DNA from: Thinopyrum elongatum
Taxonomy: Eukaryota; Streptophyta; Magnoliopsida; Poales; Poaceae
Length of the DNA: 64,000 bases
Assembly (NCBI GenBank): GCA_011799875.1
Contig: CM022302.1
Location: forward strand, 201,544,086-201,608,085
Reading direction: 5' to 3'
In this document: one piece after another, positions 53,748 to 64,000 of the stretch
Layout of the letters: each line of letters begins with the position of its first letter
Numbering within the stretch: the first letter of the stretch is position 1
Made by a program: the position numbers and the translations under genes
Notes under the pieces: generated by a model
Databases searched by the model: none
What the model saw: only the letters and a program-made list of their open reading frames with translations
Told to the model about the DNA's origin: nothing

Positions 53748-54560
53748 GCACTCGGAGCCACCGATCCGTCAAGGGCTTAACTTCCAAAACCTCTTAATGC
53801 ATCTCGGTCAGACCGACTCACACCTGCTCGGTCTCACCGAATTCATTAAGTTGATCTAGGTTTTCACCTCGGTGCACCCGATTTGAACAATTCGGTCACA
53901 CCGAGTTACAGTAACTGCTAGCAGTTTTGCATCTTGGTGCCACCGAGTCGTTCCACTCGGTCACACCGACAGTGACTGGATATATATACCGCGGGTTGAA
54001 AATTTGGAAATTTCTCCAAACCATTTGTTCGCGCCTCCCAGCTCTGCCGCCCCCTTGGTCTCCGGATCGTCGCCGTCATCGCCAGTGCCTCCTACCGCTG
54101 GTCTCCGTCCCCGTCAACGGGAATCTCACCGCCGTTGTCGCCGTAGCAAGTTCGTCTCCAAGTTAGGGTACGGACTTGACCTGTTTGTGCGCTCCATCAT
54201 TCCGATTCTTGCACAAAGATCATTGCCATTGTTCTTTCCACGAATGAGATCAATCTATCCACCGAAAGAATCCTTTAGAACAGATTTGATGCAAAAACTT
54301 AGGGTTAGGTTTCCGCCGAACTCATCTCGGACCGACCGATCTGAGGATCTCGGCCTCACCGATTTGGCCTTGGCCATTGCACAAGTACAACTCGGTCTGA
54401 CCGAAGTGTACTAATCGGTGTGACCGAAATCACTTACTCTGTGAAACCCTAGCATATCGGAGTCACCGAACTGCATTTCGGTCTGACCGAAACTGTGTGT
54501 TTAGACTCTGTTTGTGCTTCGGTGTCACCAAGTTTGTCAAATCGGTAGCTCCGAAATGCT
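53748..54560. repeat. Array of TCGGT-N3-ACCGA palindromes before env-like ORF
   Basis: About fifteen exact or slightly decayed copies (TCGGTCTCACCGA, TCGGTCACACCGA, TCGGTCTGACCGA, TCGGTGTGACCGA), on both sides of the TATA box at 53981. Centre triplets vary while the arms are kept. Confidence 0.88.
53981..53988 (+). promoter_or_regulatory. Internal TATA box before env-like ORF
   Basis: GACTGGATATATATACCGCGGG. From about 54030 a C/G-rich leader follows (TCCGGATCGTCGCCGTCATC). It resembles a plant gene promoter inside the retrotransposon. Confidence 0.5.
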
Positions 54561-54674
54561 TTCTGCAGAAAACTAAAGTTAAGTTTTTGTCTGAATATTT
54601 TTGCAAAATAGCTGCACTTTGTGATGCTCATCCACTCTATCTATACCCATCTATTCACAGGGTTAGTTTCAGAT

Positions 54675-55597
54675 ATGTCAGAGGGCAGTGACAGCCAGAA
54701 CAGGTCTGAAGAGCAAGTGAATCTCAGTCAGGGCACTAATCCCTCCAACAACAGTTATGATGAAGGTAGCAGAAGCACTCCAAGCAACTTGCCTAAGGCA
54801 GCAGCTAGGCAAAGAAAGAAGAGAACCTCAGAATCTGAGGATGAGGATTTTTTCATTGAGGAGGAGGTGACCTCCAAGAAGAAGGTACTAAAAAAGGAGT
54901 ATGCTGCAGCTGCTGCAACCAAGCCTGGAATGCAGAAGAAGGCTCCTGCTAAGAGGAATCCTATGTCAAAAGCCAGAGCCTCCACTCAAGAAACTATGGA
55001 GTTCACTCTTGAACCAAGAGAAGAAGAGGCTACTGGAGGAAAGAAAAGGAAGGAGAGAGTGAGGAAGACCATTACCAGAGTCATTGGCAAATCATCTATG
55101 ACGAGAGACTCTGATGAGGAAGAAGAGGAGGAGGAAGAGGCTGCTGCACCTCTACCAAAGACTCAAAAGCTCATGGGGGATGCTATAAGGACTGGGTCTG
55201 CTCCATCTAAGCCCAAGTCAGCTCCCAGGCCTCCAACTCAAGCTCCAACTCCAAAACCTTCTGTACCCAAGAGATCCACCAGAAACATCCCTGCTGTTGA
55301 GAAGAATAAGGCCCCAGTGCGTGAGGCTTAAGAAGATGAAGATCAACAAGTGCTCAGAAAATTGAAGCCCAAGATTCTAGAACATGATGATAATCATCCA
55401 GTGGCTGAAAATATGAAGCTGAGAAAGGATGTTGGTCTGAGATTATGGAGATAGACTGATCCTTATGCCTCTAGGAGAAGGACTGCTATAGATTATTGTT
55501 TCCACACCAAGGAACAACAGGACTTCTATGAGACAGTCTTGCTAGACAAGAAGCCCATTGTTAGTGACATGAAGTGGGTTGACTGGACATATATTGA
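54675..55597 (+). pseudogene. Env-like ORF, N-terminal part, interrupted
   Basis: ATG at 54675 (MSEGSDSQNRSEEQVNLSQG) just after an acceptor-like TATTCACAG|G at 54660. The frame is open to TAA at 55329-55331, then continues with stops to 55597, where a minus-strand Copia LTR is inserted. The composition is strongly polar, with Lys/Glu/Ala/Pro stretches (EEEEEEEAAAPLP) and nuclear-signal-like clusters (RQRKKR, GGKKRKERVRK). No signal peptide or membrane segment is visible in this part, so 'env-like' refers only to position in the element. Confidence 0.6.
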
Positions 55598-57092
55598 TGA
55601 AAGTGCGTTATATTGACTAGAGGGGGGGGGGGGTGAATAGGCGATTTTTACAAATTCGTCACTGAGGAATTTCAAGGTGAGGAAATTCCTAAGCGACGAA
55701 CTACTTAGCATCAGAATAAGTACTCAGATGCAAACATAACAGAGCAGTAGCACAGTCATCATGATGAAATGAAAACAGGCGCAGAGTACAAGTAGCATAA
55801 ACACAGGATAAGCAGGCTGAAGACAAACTGACTGAAGAAATTGAACTGAGGAAATTGAGAAAGTCTTCAGTTAAAGTCTTCAAACAGTAATGATCAAATA
55901 CATAGCAAGTATGCGAGGAAATGAAAGGGTTGAGGAAATAGAACCAGTAGCTCGGAGAAGACAATGATTTGGTAGACCAGTTCCAACTGCTGTGACAGTT
56001 GTACGTCTGGTTAGAGCGGCTAGGTATTTAAACCTGAGGACACACAGTCCTCACCGTATTCTCCTTGAACTAAGGTCACACATACCTCGCCCAATCACTC
56101 GTGGTAAGTCTTCAGGTGACTTCCAAACCTTCACATACTCGGTCACTCGGTGATCCACAATTTCCTCTTGGATGCTCTAGACCATGACGCCTAACCGTCT
56201 GGAGGATGCACAGTCCTCCAAGGTAACAAGCGTCGGTTCCACACAAGAACAATCTCTTCAGTGATGCTCAATCACTTTGGGTTTGTAGGTGTTTGGTTTT
56301 TTTTTCGGTTTTTCCTCACTTGATGATATTCGCTCAAAATCCTCGGAGGATGGGATGCTCTAAATGACAAGTGTCAATCTATCTCTCGGAGCAGCCAACC
56401 AGCTAGTGGTTGTAGGGGGCGGCTATTTATAGCCTAGGGAGCAGCCCGACATGATAAGACATAAATGCCCTTCAATGATATGACCGTTAGGTGGGTAGGA
56501 TATTTGGACAGCTGGCGCGCAGCACAACAACGATCGGATATTTGAGTATCAAATTCCTCAGGGCTATCATGTACCTCACTTGTAGGCAATCCGCACTGGA
56601 GAATTCCTAACTCCTCAGTCAGAACAAATTCCTTAGAGAACAGAAGAACTTTGTCTCTGTCACTGAAGAACTTGACTAAACTGTATGGGATTTCCAATGG
56701 CTTCACTCGAAAGGATTGGGTAGGTGTAGGATTTTGAGTTGAGCATCACTTGGAAACTTTTCCTTAGTTTTACCTCGACCCCCTTTAACAGTACGGTGTT
56801 TCCTATGACTCAAGAAGAAGAAAATGAAACTACGAAAACAAAAGTCTTCACGCTTCATAATCCTCGCATGAATATCAAGTCTTCAGGGTCACACCAATTT
56901 CTTCACTTTCAAAGTCTTCAAGAAAACCAAAGTCTTCAGTTGAAGACATTCATTTTTAGGGGTCGACATTCATCGTAAATAACAAACTCCTCATAGACTT
57001 ATAGACCTGTGTACACTCACAAATGCATTAGTCCCTTAACCTATAAGTCTTCAATACACCAAAATCACTAAGGGGCACTAGATGCACTTACA
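55598..57092 (-). mobile_element. SIRE-type Copia 3' LTR (minus strand)
   Basis: On the minus strand from TGTAAGTGCATCTAGTGCCC (57092) to CAATATAACGCACTTTCA (55598), 1495 bases. A polypurine tract precedes it on the minus strand, making it the 3' LTR. A different family from the plus-strand neighbour. It interrupts that neighbour's env-like ORF. A 12-G run lies at 55622-55633. Confidence 0.85.
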
Positions 57093-57106
57093 ATCTCCCC
57101 CTTTTT
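57093..57106 (-). other. Polypurine tract
   Basis: AAAAAGGGGGAGAT on the minus strand directly before the LTR. Confidence 0.8.
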
Positions 57107-57276
57107 GGTGATTGATGACAATATAGGTTAAGTTTTCAACGGGGATAAACATATGAAGTGTAAATACTGATATTGAGGAATTTGATTGCAAGATATAGAA
57201 GAACTCCCCCTGAAGATGTGCATATTTGAGGAATTTGCTTTGAAATAGCAAATGCACATTGTAGAGTAATATCATG

Positions 57277-57514
57277 GAGATCTCCTCCTATATCTTGAAA
57301 TTCATACACGCATTTAACATATGATATGAAGAATTTGAAATGCATGATGAGATATGGTGTCTGACGAAATTCAGCATGCGTGCATTAAGGTACTTGAGAT
57401 CTCCTCCTATATCTTGAAATTCATACACGCATTTAACATATGATATGAAGAATTTGAAATGCATGATGAGATATGGTGTCTGACAAAATTCAGCATGCGT
57501 GCATTAAGGTACTT
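57277..57514. repeat. Tandem duplication, 119-base period
   Basis: Copies 57277-57395 and 57396-57514 start GAGATCTCCTCCTATATCTT and differ at about one base (GACGAAA/GACAAAA). Located between env-like stop and polypurine tract, comparable in position to the 99-base tandem at 13071 in the other SIRE family. Confidence 0.92.
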
Positions 57515-57738
57515 GAGGAAATAAGCATGCAGAAAGCAGTTCAAAGTATCAGACCACCATAGGACTTAAGTTTACAACTCATCAGAGCAAACACCTCAGA
57601 AAAGCAAGAGTTGAAACTTAACAGAAATATAGCCCATATATAAGACCCGCTTGAAGACTAAACTCAAATTTCTCCCCCTTTGTCATCGAATGACCAAAAG
57701 GGACAAAAAATGAGGACTAACGCCCCTGAAGAATATCA

Positions 57739-60700
57739 TCATGATGTCGATGGAGGAGCGCCAGCATTGTTGGGGTCGTCCGTTGAGGTAGGGCCTGCCG
57801 CAGTGTCGTTCAAGTATTCAGCTTCATCCGTCTCGCGCGATGAAGAATATGAACTGGCAACAAGCTGAGGAACTTTGACTTTCTTGAATTTCTTCGAAGG
57901 TGGCTGAGACCAGTCAAAGTCCTGTTGGAATCCCATCTCCTTGAGTTCTTCAGCACTATGAAGATTAGACAGAATTGCCCAAGTGCGGTCAAAGACTTCA
58001 TGCAAGTAGTAGTGATTCTTCTTCATAGTATTTTGAGTGACTGTCATGTTCTGAAGAATTGCACCAAACTGACGCTTGACCCACTTGTGATTTCGATCAA
58101 CTTTCTGATGAAGACTAAGGAGAAGTTCATGATCAGTCATCACACGCGGAGCTATGGCTTAAGGATGATGTTCTGAAGCTTTAGCGGCAGAATCTTGAGT
58201 TGCAGAGTCATCATTGGTGGAATAGGAAGTAGCTTTGCGAAACTGTCCATCCAATGGACGAGTACCTTCATCAATAACAGCAGCCTTGCCCTTCTCGTCA
58301 GCTGAGGAAATAGTCCGTTTGAGGACTTCGATAGGGGGCAAATAGCTGAGATGATTTTGAAAATCAGCCTTATAATGAATTGAAGACCTTGATCTGATGA
58401 ACTTCATGATCCAGGGAGCATAAGGCTTCAACTCAAAAGGTGATAGAGCAGCATTGGCCAAAGTCCTCATGAAGAAATCGTGGTAGTTGATAGGAATACC
58501 GTGAATGATATTGAACAGCAGATTCTTCATAATGCCAACAACTTCTTCATCATCAGAGTTGTGGCCCTTGATTGGACTGAGGGTTTTGGTCAAAACGCGA
58601 TAAACTGTCCTTGGCACATAGAGCAATTCCTTGACGAGGAATTTGGTCCTTGGAGCTTGGCCTGGCTTCAAAGGCTTCATCAACACTTGCATCAGATGAT
58701 CAGACAGTTCAGGTTCAACATAGAGAAGCCTTGCACCTTCAGTGGGAGGACTGACTGGGACGACATGAAGCAATTCAGAGGCCGGTGCTTTGAAATGAGT
58801 ATTATCGGTCATCCAGTCCAATACCCATGAATTGACATCATCAACATTTCCAGTAATGTGCAGCGTGGCAAAGAATTGAAGAATGAGTTCTTCATTCCAA
58901 TCGCAGATGTCGGTGCAGAAATTGAGTAACCCAGCGTCATGAAGAACACTGAGGACTGGGGTGAAGCAGGGCAGCGATTCCATATCTACATGAGGAATTT
59001 GCTCATGTTCAAAGATCTTATCCTTATCAAACAACAATGAGGAATAGAAGTTCATCTGGCTTGCAGTCTAGAAGCGCTTGCGACGAAGTCGACCAGAGTC
59101 ATAGGGATTGTAGTCAGTGAAGAATATGTGCTCATTGAAGAAATCCTCAGCATTAAACTTCTGCTTCTTGGAGTGAGGGTTCTGTGGCTTGGGTTGAAGA
59201 TTAACAGTTGAAGAATTTACAGCCTCTTGAGGTATAGCCACTGGAGCCACAGGCTGAGGAATTTCAGCAGCAGCCTTGGCCTCCATTTCTTCAGACATAT
59301 GTACATCAGCGCTAGTGACTGGAACTTCTTCAGGAATAGAATGAAGAGAAGCTTGACGTTCATCAGAGCCCGTATGAATTTCTTCAGTTGGCACAGGGGA
59401 CTGAGGAACATGATGTAGAGGGGTTGTCAGAGGTGAATTGGGGTGATGACTTTCCCAAAAGTCATCATTTAGAATAGGTGTTGTAGACCCAATATCCACA
59501 TCCTCATCTTCTTCAATTCCTTCGACGCCTGCCTCTTCAGCTGTGAACTAAGGCATGGGCGATGATACCAGTGGGGTTGAAGGGAAAGTATCCACTTCAA
59601 TTTCTTCATCCATCTGCTCTGTCGAAGCAGCAGAAGGATCTTCTTCATCAGATTTACTTGGAATTTCATATTCCTCACCAAAGGGAATGATCTCCTTTGA
59701 TGGCATGCTTGATATTGGAATAGCATCAATTGGGTTTTCAGATGAACTCGTCAAAGTCTTCACTTTCTTGGGAGCTGAAGACTCTGAGGAGGCAGATGCT
59801 TTCCTTTTCTTCACAGCTGCTCGCTCCGCAGCCTTGGTTTTCTTTGCTTCTGATGCAGAAGGAAGGTTGATGCTTGTCATCGGTGCAGGAGGAGCAGAGG
59901 AAATTGGTTGAATTTCTTCAGGCACAACTGATGCAGTTGCCCTGGCTTGTTCAGATTCCTCAGGCACAGTAGCAGATGCTACAACTGGCCTGGATTGCTC
60001 TTCAGGCGCAATATTGGAGGTTGCCCTGGCATTTTCTTCAGAGACTGGAATTTCTTCATCAGCTCTGGCGCTTTCATTTTCTTCAGCAGACTGAACAGAT
60101 GTTCCAGTCTGAAGAAATTTGGGTTGTGATGAAGCTGCAACATTTGGAGTAAATCCTTTTGCCATTCTGACGAATCTGACTTTGGCACCTAGCCAATCTG
60201 CACGGAATGCATGAAATTCATCACTGAGTGCTTTGATCTCAGCCTGCATAGACACAAGTTCTTCAGGAGACATTTTCACAACATTGTTCTTCAGAAAACG
60301 CTCCTTCTTGTACTGAGCCTTCTTCACCTGCCTGGCCTTTTCAAATTTCCATTTCTCTTCATTTATGAAGGCCGTCAACATGTGACTTTGACCAGGAGTG
60401 AGGTTTAATTCAGGCAAAGGTGTATTTGGATCCTTGTGCCATAGATCAATGAAATCAAGGATCTTCCGTGGATCCAGCATGAGGGGCACAGTACTGCCTT
60501 TGGCACTAGAGGCCCTTTGTTGTCGATCTCTGATGATCTCAGCTAATTCTTCATCATCAGCTTCGTCTTCGCTTCACGGAACCTGAAAGGCGACATGCTT
60601 CTTGTGAGGACTTGGCCTTGTGCCTCGTCTAACAGTGGCCTTTTTCTTCAGCAAGGTCGGAGTTGTTGAAGACTGAGGTGGAGCTGAAGAACTTGCAGAG

Positions 60701-61461
60701 ACTCCTGAAGCAATTGAGATTCCAGTAGTCCTTTGGCATGTGGCAAGATGCACAGGTGCTGAGGACTTTGCAGGAGCAGCTGAGGATTTTGCAACTGAGG
60801 GAGTTGGAGCTGCTTTTGAGGAATTTGCTTGAGGAACAGGCCGTGAGGGCTTTGAAGAGCTTGGCCGTGAGGGCATTGCAGCTGAGGAACTTGTCTTGAC
60901 AGCTGATTTCTTCAGCATAGCCTTCTTAGGCTTGATAGCAGAGGCCTCAACGGCGGCAGCAACAAATTCTTCATTGAATTTCTTCACTGCCTCTTTAGCC
61001 ACTTTGGCCAGCTTGGCTTGACGCTTAGCCCACTCCTGAGGAAATTCCTCACCTCTTCTGATGCTAGTGGGGTCAGCTCTAGGAGCCAATGGAGGTCTTG
61101 GACATGGAGGGTTAACAGCAAATTTCTTCATGTACTTGGGAGTGACATAGCGATATTCTCTCCATTCTCTTGCCCATCTCCTCTCAATCTTCTGAATGCG
61201 CACTTTGCGCTGATTTTTGCTCTCCTTGCCATGAGTTGCTTCATCAGGAGTACAATATTCATCATAGATGTCATCAGGGATCTCAAAAGCAGTATTTGTT
61301 TCTGGCCTCTTTCCTCCCTTCTGAGGTCTTTTACCTTCAGCCATTTTCTTCACTTGAGGATTTTGAACAATCGAATTTTCTGATGAGGTATGCAATTTTT
61401 CTTCAAGGAACGCTGCAAATGAGTTAAGTTGATGAGAACCTAGAGATTCAGCAGCGGACAT
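57739..61461 (-). pseudogene. Env-like ORF of minus-strand SIRE-type Copia, four stops
   Basis: One continuous minus-strand frame of 1241 codons from ATG 61459-61461 (MSAAESLGSHQLNSFAAF) to the stop at 57739-57741, broken only by four in-frame stops: TGA at 60574-60576, TAG at 59548-59550, TAG at 59068-59070, TAA at 58159-58161. The N-terminal third is Lys/Ala/Ser/Pro-rich with a basic domain (KNQRKVRIQKIERRWAREWR). The middle has repeated PEE/SEE-Ala segments (VPEESEQARATASVVPEE). The C-terminal third is a more globular conserved block (SCDIC-like TDICDWNEELILQFFATLHI, LLFNIIHGIPINYHDFFMRT) ending in a coiled coil. No transmembrane segment stands out. Function unknown. Confidence 0.7.
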
Positions 61462-62784
61462 GTGTACCTGTGAACAGAATATAGGTGCGAAGAGTTTTGG
61501 AGAGGTCATATGCGTTCTCAGAAGATTTTCAAAAGTATCAAGTTTGGGGAAGAAGACCAGGGGTGTCTTGAGGAATTTCACTAAGCATTTTGACTTAGGT
61601 TCCAGAGTTGTGTAGCTTGAAAACCCACACAATTGAGGAATCTTGAAGAAAAACGTTGCTTAGAGAAACTGATCAAGGACAGAAGCAAGTTGGTGTTTAA
61701 GAACATGAAAGTTGAAGAATAAACACCTTTTGAAGATTTTGTGGAAATCATCAGAATCAACAAGGGTAGTAAAAATAAATTTTATTTACCCTTGACGAAG
61801 AACACGACGAACTGAGAGTAGCAGTGGAGAAGTTCGTCCGTTCAGATCTTCCACGCCCTAACTTGGCGATGGAAAACAGCTACAGCGGCGGCGGAGTGAA
61901 GATTTCCGTGGCCGGCGTGAGTACGACGGCGACGAGGTCGAGGCAGTGAAGCTCTTCCTCACCGGCGGCGATGGAGTGTAGCGGCGGCGCTAGGTCTGAG
62001 AGCTCGAGCGAGGGAGTAAGATCGAGCGGGGTAAATGAGATCTGAGGAGGGCGAGGGGTATTTATAGCCGAGGTGAAAAACCACCTGTCCGAGGAAAATG
62101 GACGAACATGCCCCTGACCCTTCTCATCCTAGCGACATGTGTCACCCACGTACTGTGAAGTGGAGATCGTGTTTGATCGCGGGTGAATAGATAAATCTTA
62201 TCGAGGGATATGGAACGGTTTGAGCAGCAAAAGCCGAAAATTCAGATAAGAATATTTTAATGTTTTGTTCGCAAATTCTTCAGCTGTCAAGGACACAGTG
62301 AAGACTTTGAACGGGTTTCAAATAGAACGCACATGAAGAATTTGTGAACGGACTGGATTGAGTTTAGCATAGAGGGGGAACGGGTCCGATCACATTCACT
62401 TAGAAGAAAAACAACTTGTAGAATTAGCAATAAGTGAATGCTGTAGAGGACAGAAAACTCAAATATATATATAGTCAATAAAGAACACAGTCGGAAAGAG
62501 TGAAGATTTTGCAAAGTTGAAGAATTTGGAAATTTGAAGAATTTGCACAATAATGAAAAACTCAAATTTTGAAGATTTTCAACTTTTTGTGGTGGCGTGT
62601 CCCACCGTGTAAGAATGATGATTTCAGACACCGCATACAATTGTCGTAGGGCTCTGAGAATCAAATTCTTCATTAATTTCTTCACACTTAGAGTGTTAGT
62701 CTTTATTGATTGAAGAAAAACGTTTCTTCGTGTGTTGCACATCTAAGTCATCAATTTGCATAAGTGTTAGGATGTGTGTCCTTT
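61462..62784 (-). other. Leader between pol and env-like ORF
   Basis: Minus strand in order: AT-rich spacer after the pol stop, then TATA (62059-62068), GC-rich leader (CGCCGCCGCTACACTCCATC), a donor CGCCG|GTGAGG near 61963, and acceptor GTTCACAG|G at 61468. No ORF of its own is convincing. Confidence 0.5.
62059..62068 (-). promoter_or_regulatory. Internal TATA box before env-like ORF
   Basis: CGGCTATAAATACCCCTCGC on the minus strand, followed by a GC-rich host-like leader. Same arrangement as 53981-53988 in the other element. Confidence 0.55.
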
Positions 62785-64000
62785 TCAAAGGACATTCGAA
62801 GATTCTAAGATATTTAGCTCACACCGCAATTTGCTAAATATCTTCTCATCCAGGGGCTTTGTGAAGATATCCGCTAGTTGTTCTTCAGACTTCACGGGAT
62901 CAATAGAGATGTCACCCTTCAACACATGATCTCGAAGAAAATGATGACGAATCTCGATGTGCTTTGTCTTCGAGTGCTGAACTGGGTTGTGAGCAATTTT
63001 GATGGCACTCTCGTTGTCGCAGTAGAGTGGCACATTCTTCACATTGATGCCGTAGTCCTTGAGGGTTTGCTTCATCCACAGCAATTGAGCACAGCAAGAA
63101 CCAGCAGCAATATACTCAGCTTCAGCAGTAGAGAGTGATACGCAGTTCTGCTTCTTCGAGGACCAACATACTAAGGATCGTCCGAGGAAATGGCATGTGC
63201 CTGATATTGACTTGCGGTCCACACGATCACCAGCATAGTCAGAGTCAGAATATCCAATGAGATCAAAAGCCGAGCCCTTGGGATACCATAATCCAAGTGT
63301 TGGAGTGTGAACTAGATATCGAAGAATATGTTTCACAACCTTATGGTGTGATTCCTTCGGTGTAGCTTGAAAACGGGCACACATGCAAACACTAAGCATA
63401 ATATCCGGCCTAGATGTACATAGGTACAATAAAGAGCCAATCATGGAGCGGTATACCTTTTGATCGAAGTCTATTCCATTTTCATCAGTGCATAGATGGC
63501 CATTTGTGGGCATAGGGATTTTGACGCTTCTGCATTCTTGCATACCAAATTTCCTCAGAACGTCCTTGAGGTATTTCTCTTGAGAAATGAAGATGCCATT
63601 GCGTTGTTGACAAATTTGAAGACCTAAGAAGAATTTCAATTCTCCCATCATGGACATTTGATATTCCTCACTCATCATGTAGGCAAATTCGTCACTGTAA
63701 TGTTGGTTAGTACAGCCAAAGATAATATCATCAACATATATTTGGCACATGAACAATTCATCATCATAGGTTTTGGTGAAAAGAGTTGGGTCGAGTGAAC
63801 CGGGTTTGAAGCCTTTCTTCATGAGGAATTCCTTCAAAGTATCATACCATGCCCGAGGGGCCTGCTTGAGGCCATAGAGGGCCTTATTGAGTCTGAAGAC
63901 TTTGTCAGGATGCTTAGGATCTTCAAAACCTGGGGGTTGAGCAACATATACTTCTTCCTCAAGCTTACCATTGAGGAATGCACTTTTCACATCCATTTGA
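62785..64000 (-). CDS. Copia pol: reverse transcriptase end and RNase H (partial)
   Basis: An open minus-strand frame running off the window and ending at the stop at 62785-62787. Starting from the window edge: MDVKSAFLNGKLEEEVYVAQ and NKALYGLKQAPRAW (reverse transcriptase), the catalytic YVDDIIFG, MSMMGELKFFLGLQI, then RNase H with DSDYAGD, SLSTAEAEYIA, LYCDNESAI and KHIEIRHHFLRD. All acidic active-site residues expected are present, and there is no frameshift in over 400 codons. This makes it the youngest-looking pol in the window. SIRE/Maximus lineage judged by the env-like ORF that follows. Confidence 0.93.
   Translation of the reverse strand, partial: QMDVKSAFLNGKLEEEVYVAQPPGFEDPKHPDKVFRLNKALYGLKQAPRAWYDTLKEFLMKKGFKPGSLDPTLFTKTYDDELFMCQIYVDDIIFGCTNQHYSDEFAYMMSEEYQMSMMGELKFFLGLQICQQRNGIFISQEKYLKDVLRKFGMQECRSVKIPMPTNGHLCTDENGIDFDQKVYRSMIGSLLYLCTSRPDIMLSVCMCARFQATPKESHHKVVKHILRYLVHTPTLGLWYPKGSAFDLIGYSDSDYAGDRVDRKSISGTCHFLGRSLVCWSSKKQNCVSLSTAEAEYIAAGSCCAQLLWMKQTLKDYGINVKNVPLYCDNESAIKIAHNPVQHSKTKHIEIRHHFLRDHVLKGDISIDPVKSEEQLADIFTKPLDEKIFSKLRCELNILESSNVL

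Noticed and set aside
12083..55597. One SIRE-type element spanning the C-terminal env-like piece at 12 kb and the N-terminal piece at 54.7 kb
   Set aside because: Order and LTR types (3' LTR at 13.6 kb, 5' LTR at 49.1 kb) show two separate plus-strand elements, not one split element.

Overview
The window reads as nuclear DNA of a Triticeae grass (wheat, Aegilops, barley or rye type). The evidence is a BARE1/WIS/Angela-type Copia LTR (10296-12082), Athila-lineage Gypsy LTRs with a tRNA-Asp-type primer site, SIRE/Maximus-lineage Copia elements with an extra env-like ORF, CACTA termini, Stowaway MITEs with TA duplications, and intron-containing plant genes with GC-rich first exons. No rRNA, tRNA or CRISPR was seen. 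Species and chromosome cannot be fixed from the sequence alone, and family names are from recognition, not from a database search.

Layout. (1) 1-15.05 kb is a nest of retrotransposons: a minus-strand Gypsy with gag and protease remains (1-4150) inserted in an Athila-type LTR (4151-5359); an Athila-type 5' LTR with primer site (5530-7064); a plus-strand Gypsy 3' LTR (8389-8940) whose internal part carries an antisense PF04195-type ORF; a CACTA end (to 9837); an Angela-type 3' end (9838-12082); and the 3' end of a SIRE-type Copia (12083-15048). (2) 15.05-44.2 kb is a gene island: an AVT6-type amino acid transporter (18691-20818), BLOS2 (23822-25505), an ABHD17-like serine hydrolase (29478-34887), a root-meristem-growth-factor (RGF/GOLVEN/CLEL) peptide precursor (40268-40671), and a minus-strand EF-1B GEF-domain copy (42083-42559). 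Small transposons lie between and inside these genes: two 5'-truncated LINEs with clear target duplications, a hAT-type element carrying a deoxyhypusine-hydroxylase fragment, a Helitron, and several MITEs. (3) 44.2-49.1 kb is a composite repeat zone with a histone H2B fragment and a minus-strand Gypsy segment. (4) 49.1-64 kb holds two SIRE-type Copia elements. The plus-strand one has LTR, gag and env-like start but no pol. The minus-strand one has 3' LTR, env-like ORF and an intact pol end running off the window. The second is inserted into the env-like ORF of the first.

The host genes are unrelated single genes rather than a pathway: vacuolar or ER amino acid transport, endolysosomal trafficking, membrane-protein depalmitoylation (by homology) and secreted peptide signalling. 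The most unusual signal is in the SIRE-type elements. Two different ones carry what looks like a separate internal transcription unit for the env-like ORF: TATA box, GC-rich host-like leader, a TTCACAG|G acceptor just before the ATG. Their family also carries dense arrays of the interrupted palindrome TCGGT-N3-ACCGA.
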